Shown piece by piece: positions 17,525-20,432 of a DNA stretch of 20,432 nucleotides. The notes beneath the pieces are model-generated. The model worked only from the letters and a program-made list of their open reading frames with translations, did not search any database and had not been told where the DNA came from. Position numbers and translations under genes: made by a program. The stretch's first letter is position 1; every line of letters begins with the position of its first letter. Source of the stretch: Chara braunii (taxonomy: Eukaryota; Streptophyta; Charophyceae; Charales; Characeae); NCBI GenBank assembly GCA_003427395.1, contig BFEA01000142.1:2954805-2975236 (forward strand), in the 5' to 3' direction.

Positions 17525-18360
17525 ATCAGCAAATCTAGTAGAGCATTTCTGGTGGCCCACGATGATGGATGAAGCAAAGAAGTATGTAGAGACATGCCAT
17601 GTTTGTCAGCGGGACAAACCAAGAGCGCAGGCACCGCTTGGGCTTATCAAGCCCTTGCCTATTCCTGTTGGCCCTGGTCAGAGCGTCTCCATGGACTTCA
17701 TGGACGCTCTTGTAACCAGCGAGAGCGGCAAACGGCACATCTTCGTCATCGTGGACAGATTTAGTAAGTACGCTAAACTTATTGCCATGCCTGAGACTAC
17801 TAAGACGGACCAGGTGATTAAACTGTTTATGGATAACTGGGTGCGTGACTTCAGTCTGCCAAAGTCCATTGTCACTGACAGGGATGTCAGGTTCAGTAGT
17901 GAACTGTGGCAAAGCACAGCCCAACAGATGGGAATCCAACTGCAGATGACATCAGGGAATCACCTAGAGTCAAATGGCCAAGTAGAGCATATGAACTGGG
18001 TAGTGCAACACCTGCTCCGGCATTACATCAAGCCGAGTCAGGATGTCTGGGATGAGAAGTTGCCTCTCGTCGCCAGCCTGTACAATAATGCTGTACACAA
18101 CACTACCGGCATGACTCCCAGCCAGCTGCATCTTGGTTGGAAGCCCAGATCTGGTCTTGACTTTCTGCTGCCTGAGAACCACCACACAGCAGCACCTGGC
18201 AGCATAGAATTCGCTGTCAAGTATGACCAGATGCTGCAGCAGGCTGTAGGACAGATTTGGAAAGCTCAAAACACTATGGTAGCATCTCAGAATAGGCACA
18301 GACACTCATCTGCATTTCAAGTAGGGGGTTAAGTCATCTGAGCTGGGACAGGAACTGGGT
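17496..18360 (+). pseudogene. integrase, plus element
   Basis: A clean frame from 17496 to 18332 encodes most of an integrase. The zinc module is partial: HFWWPTMMDEAKKYVETCHVCQ retains the cysteine pair, but the histidine pair was lost with the deletion. The catalytic core has Asp in SVSMDFMD (codon 17694-17696), Asp in IVTDRD (17877-17879) and Glu in SNGQVEHMN (17985-17987), a D,D35E spacing. LYNNAVHNTTGMTPSQLHLG follows. A frameshift near 18332 separates KSSELGQELGISRKLMPQYF. The catalytic triad is intact in this copy, unlike the minus element. Confidence 0.92.
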
Positions 18361-18792
18361 ATTTCTAGGAAACTCATGCCACAGTACTTTGGGCCCTGGG
18401 AAGTTTTACACATAGTTCGAGATGCACCAGACGGGCCAACGTATGGCATTCGAATCCCTGGACATTTACGCACACACCATATTTTCCATGCCTCCAAACT
18501 GGCTCCTTTTGGTGAGGCCAACAGATTCCATTCAGGGAGATCGATGCCGCCCCCAACCATGGACGGACATGTGGACATTGACGACATAGTTGAGCACAAG
18601 CTGATGCCTGTGCCCAAGCCTCCAGGCAGGGGACGCCCTCCGAAACCGCAAATGCAGTACAGAGTGCGGTTCAGACATCACATTGATCCTAAAGAACACC
18701 GATGGTTCACGAGAGAAGCACTTATGAAAACTGCTCGACAGGTTATCTCAGGATATGAGAGAAGGTTGAAAGGGAAACACCCTGTGGGTTGA
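18361..18792 (+). pseudogene. integrase tail and chromodomain, plus element
   Basis: The frame includes FGPWEVLHIVRDAPDGPTYG and HLRTHHIFHASKLAPF, the GPY/F-type module, then DGHVDIDDIVEHK, a Pro/Gly/Lys-rich linker, and MQYRVRFRHHIDPKEHRWFT with a final helix (REALMKTARQVISGYE). This order marks a chromodomain at the integrase C-terminus, thought to guide insertion to particular chromatin. The chromodomain is divergent, so the call rests on position and general pattern. The TGA at 18790-18792 is a plausible genuine end of Pol, 25 bp before the polypurine tract. Confidence 0.8.
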
Positions 18793-18817
18793 AGACTTCT
18801 CAGCGGACTATTGAAAT

Positions 18818-18830
18818 AAAGGAGGAGGGA
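18818..18830 (+). other. polypurine tract
   Basis: AAAGGAGGAGGGA lies between the Pol stop and the sequence TGCGAGGATATGC, read as the start of the 3' LTR. Position and composition are as expected for plus-strand priming. Confidence 0.75.
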
Positions 18831-18831
18831 G

Positions 18832-19000
18832 TGCGAGGATATGCATCCTCGGCATGCCCCTGAAATTCAATGAAGCCTGAGATCGTTAATTTTACAAAGC
18901 TTTGGTCGCCAGACAGTTGCCATGCACCAGTCGGTTACATCCGCCCTGTTCGTGATATTCAGAAACATTTGTGAGCCTTCTAGGCTCTTCTATGGAAGCG
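18832..19000 (+). mobile_element. start of 3' LTR, plus element
   Basis: The LTR starts TG at 18832, one base after the polypurine tract. Within its first 20 bases it has a hairpin, CGAGGAT-ATGC-ATCCTCG. The far end cannot be placed because no second copy is in the window; the end given is only nominal. A further 6-bp hairpin (GAGCCT-TCT-AGGCTC) is at 18973-18987. Confidence 0.5.
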
Positions 19001-20332
19001 GGGAACACCTCACGTTTACGCTGGGTGGTTGGGCGAGCCTAACCAATTCGGTCCCGGGCCACTGTCTACGGGGCTGAGCGCAGACACTTTGACCCAATCC
19101 GACGCACGCAGGCCCAGGCCAGGCCACTTTGATATAGGGAAGTGTCTGGCCGTGCATCAGGCATTGGGGCACTTGGCAGTGCTTGCGGCAGCGCTGCTGG
19201 AGGGTTTTCTTGCGCGAGGCTGCTTACTTGCACTAGTGCTTGGGAGCAAGCACGGTCGCTGAGAGAAGGGCGCTGCACGAAGGCAGCGCCGTAGCCAAGC
19301 CCTCCATAGCCTGCTTGGCTTGGATGTAGCCAGTGGGGTATAGTGGTGGTCATCGAATGTGAAGGCACATGGGTGGTGAAGACGAGGGTGAGCATGAGAG
19401 GGCGAGAACGGAGGTGATGTGAGGGCACATACGTGGTCTTGGCAGGGGTCTACATGGTCGAGATCTTCATGTACTTTGATTGCTGCTGCTGACATCAACG
19501 GGTTGCTTCGTCATTTCGTAGGCCTGTAGTATAACTGTGGGATAGTAGTCTGGGCGCCGAGCGCCAATAGGAGGAAGAGCTTCGGTTGCATTGTTGGTGG
19601 TGGCGAGAGTATGCTTTCATTGACAATTGAGTTCGCTGCTTTGGTTCTCCTTCGGTGTGACATCAGTGCATTTCTGCTTTCTAAACAACTTTCAACTATC
19701 TGGCTTTCATTGTGATTTTGCAATCTGGAATTCTGTATTTCGCTATTGCTCATTTTCCTTGCAAAGTAGTCAGCAACATAGAAAAGGCTGTCATAGTCGA
19801 GCTTCGAAAGGTAAACAAAGCACTGCTCGGCAGCATAAACACAGGCACCGCCCTCAGTCCACTGCACCCAAGAATCCCCGTATGATCCCCAAATCTTGAC
19901 GAGCCATGCTAATGACTCGCTCCGGTGCGAACCGGAAGGGAGTCAGACCAACAACTGCCAGCCTCTTATAGTCTTCCACACAGCTACCAACCTACCGCCC
20001 AAACTCTAGAAAGTACTGCAAAGCACTGGTACCTGAGTCCGTACGTCGAGGAACCGAACACTATTACATTGTCTGTGACCTGGTACTAGTAGCGCCCTTG
20101 AACAAACAAGGTCCCGAACCAAATCCAGTCAAACGGGACACGGCCCCAGGTTCCACAGCACCAACTACATGAAACTATGTGGCCGCTTGATCGTGCTGAA
20201 CACACATGGGCATGTTCAAACGCGCCACGTGGCATAGAATAGGAAAAAACTGAACGCGCACCCTGTGCCGGCGCGCGCGTGTCAGAAGCCACCAGGGAGC
20301 GCGCACAGTTTTAAAAAAGAAGAAAAAAAAAA
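19001..20332. other. unassigned right region
   Basis: No gene is recognised. It probably includes the rest of the plus-element LTR. Minus-strand frames of 113-120 codons at 19066-19498 and 19511-19867 resemble nothing known. Features seen are a short direct duplication (ATGTGAAGGCACAT and ATGTGAGGGCACAT near 19358 and 19417), a compound hairpin at 19913-19945, a G-box palindrome at 20224-20233, and GC-rich alternating CGCGCG near 20270. Confidence 0.5.
19913..19945. other. compound hairpin
   Basis: TGACTC pairs with GAGTCA, and inside it CCGGT pairs with ACCGG around a GCGA tetraloop; the GCT and AAGG segments form an internal loop. It is GC-rich and could fold as RNA. It is not a tRNA: no acceptor stem or D arm was found. 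Confidence 0.6.
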
Positions 20333-20374
20333 GTGTATGTCTGTGTGTTTGTGTGTGTGTGTGTGTGTGTGTAG

Positions 20375-20430
<56 letters not shown>
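20333..20430. repeat. (GT)n microsatellite
   Basis: A long GT run with a few interruptions (TATGTCT, TTT, AGA) reaches to within two bases of the window end. It is preceded by a purine tract at about 20312-20331. Confidence 0.95.
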
Positions 20431-20431
<1 letters not shown>

Positions 20432-20432
20432 C

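Larger units (their letters stand above)
15695..19000 (+). mobile_element. chromovirus (Ty3/gypsy), plus strand, 5'-truncated
   Basis: This is a second element with the same domain order as the minus-strand one but clearly different protein sequence, so a different family. It lacks its 5' LTR, capsid, zinc knuckle and RNase H, and is inactive. It abuts the minus element head to head at about 15.69 kb. Confidence 0.88.

Noticed and set aside
10839-19000. Simple nesting of one retrotransposon inside the other
   Set aside because: Nesting would leave the rest of the host element, including a second LTR, on the far side of the guest. No such sequence is recognised left of 10.8 kb or right of 18.9 kb.
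19066-19867. Minus-strand frames of 113-120 codons
   Set aside because: No known domains, composition biased, and no splice or promoter support. They are not reported as genes.

Overview
The window looks like nuclear DNA from a plant-lineage eukaryote, most likely a streptophyte alga or land plant with large introns. Three separated exons, all on the plus strand, encode consecutive parts of the general transcription factor TFIIE alpha subunit, and the wording of the protein is plant-like. Around them are kilobase introns full of simple repeats, local tandem duplications and two decayed Ty3/gypsy retrotransposons with a chromodomain-type C-terminus (chromoviruses). The organism call is inference. 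There is no sign of prokaryotic gene organisation.

Layout. 1-230: nothing recognised. About 231-1651: a diverged solo-LTR-like copy of the LTR family found again at about 10.84-11.57 kb, split by roughly 770 bp of other DNA. 1652-3034: probable intron or 5' region with a 59-bp tandem duplication and a possible MITE-like inverted repeat. 3035-3166, 6834-6949 and 8814-9009: TFIIE alpha exons. The introns between them hold tandem duplications with periods of 138, 134, 84 and 54 bp. 9010-10838: start of the next intron or 3' region, with a GA/GAA microsatellite, a 14-bp G-box palindrome, a two-part 55-bp minisatellite, a perfect 10-bp hairpin and a second GAA tract.

About 10.84-15.69 kb: a chromovirus on the minus strand, in the order gag zinc knuckle, protease, reverse transcriptase, RNase H, integrase, chromodomain-like tail, polypurine tract and 3' LTR. 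About 15.70-18.83 kb: a second, different chromovirus on the plus strand, with protease, reverse transcriptase, a large deletion that removes RNase H, integrase, chromodomain, polypurine tract and the start of a 3' LTR. The two elements are both 5'-truncated and meet head to head within gag at about 15.69 kb. Neither 5' LTR is in the window. Both are inactive: they carry frameshifts, small deletions and premature stops, and those stops are strikingly biased to TAG. 18.83-20.33 kb: LTR sequence and unassigned DNA with small hairpins. 20.33-20.43 kb: a GT microsatellite at the window edge.

The only host gene I can support is TFIIE alpha. Its start and its C-terminal part are not visible. The most interesting points are the non-GT donor (GA) after the first exon, the enlarged first zinc knuckle of TFIIE, the head-to-head junction of two truncated chromoviruses, and the TAG bias among disrupting stops.
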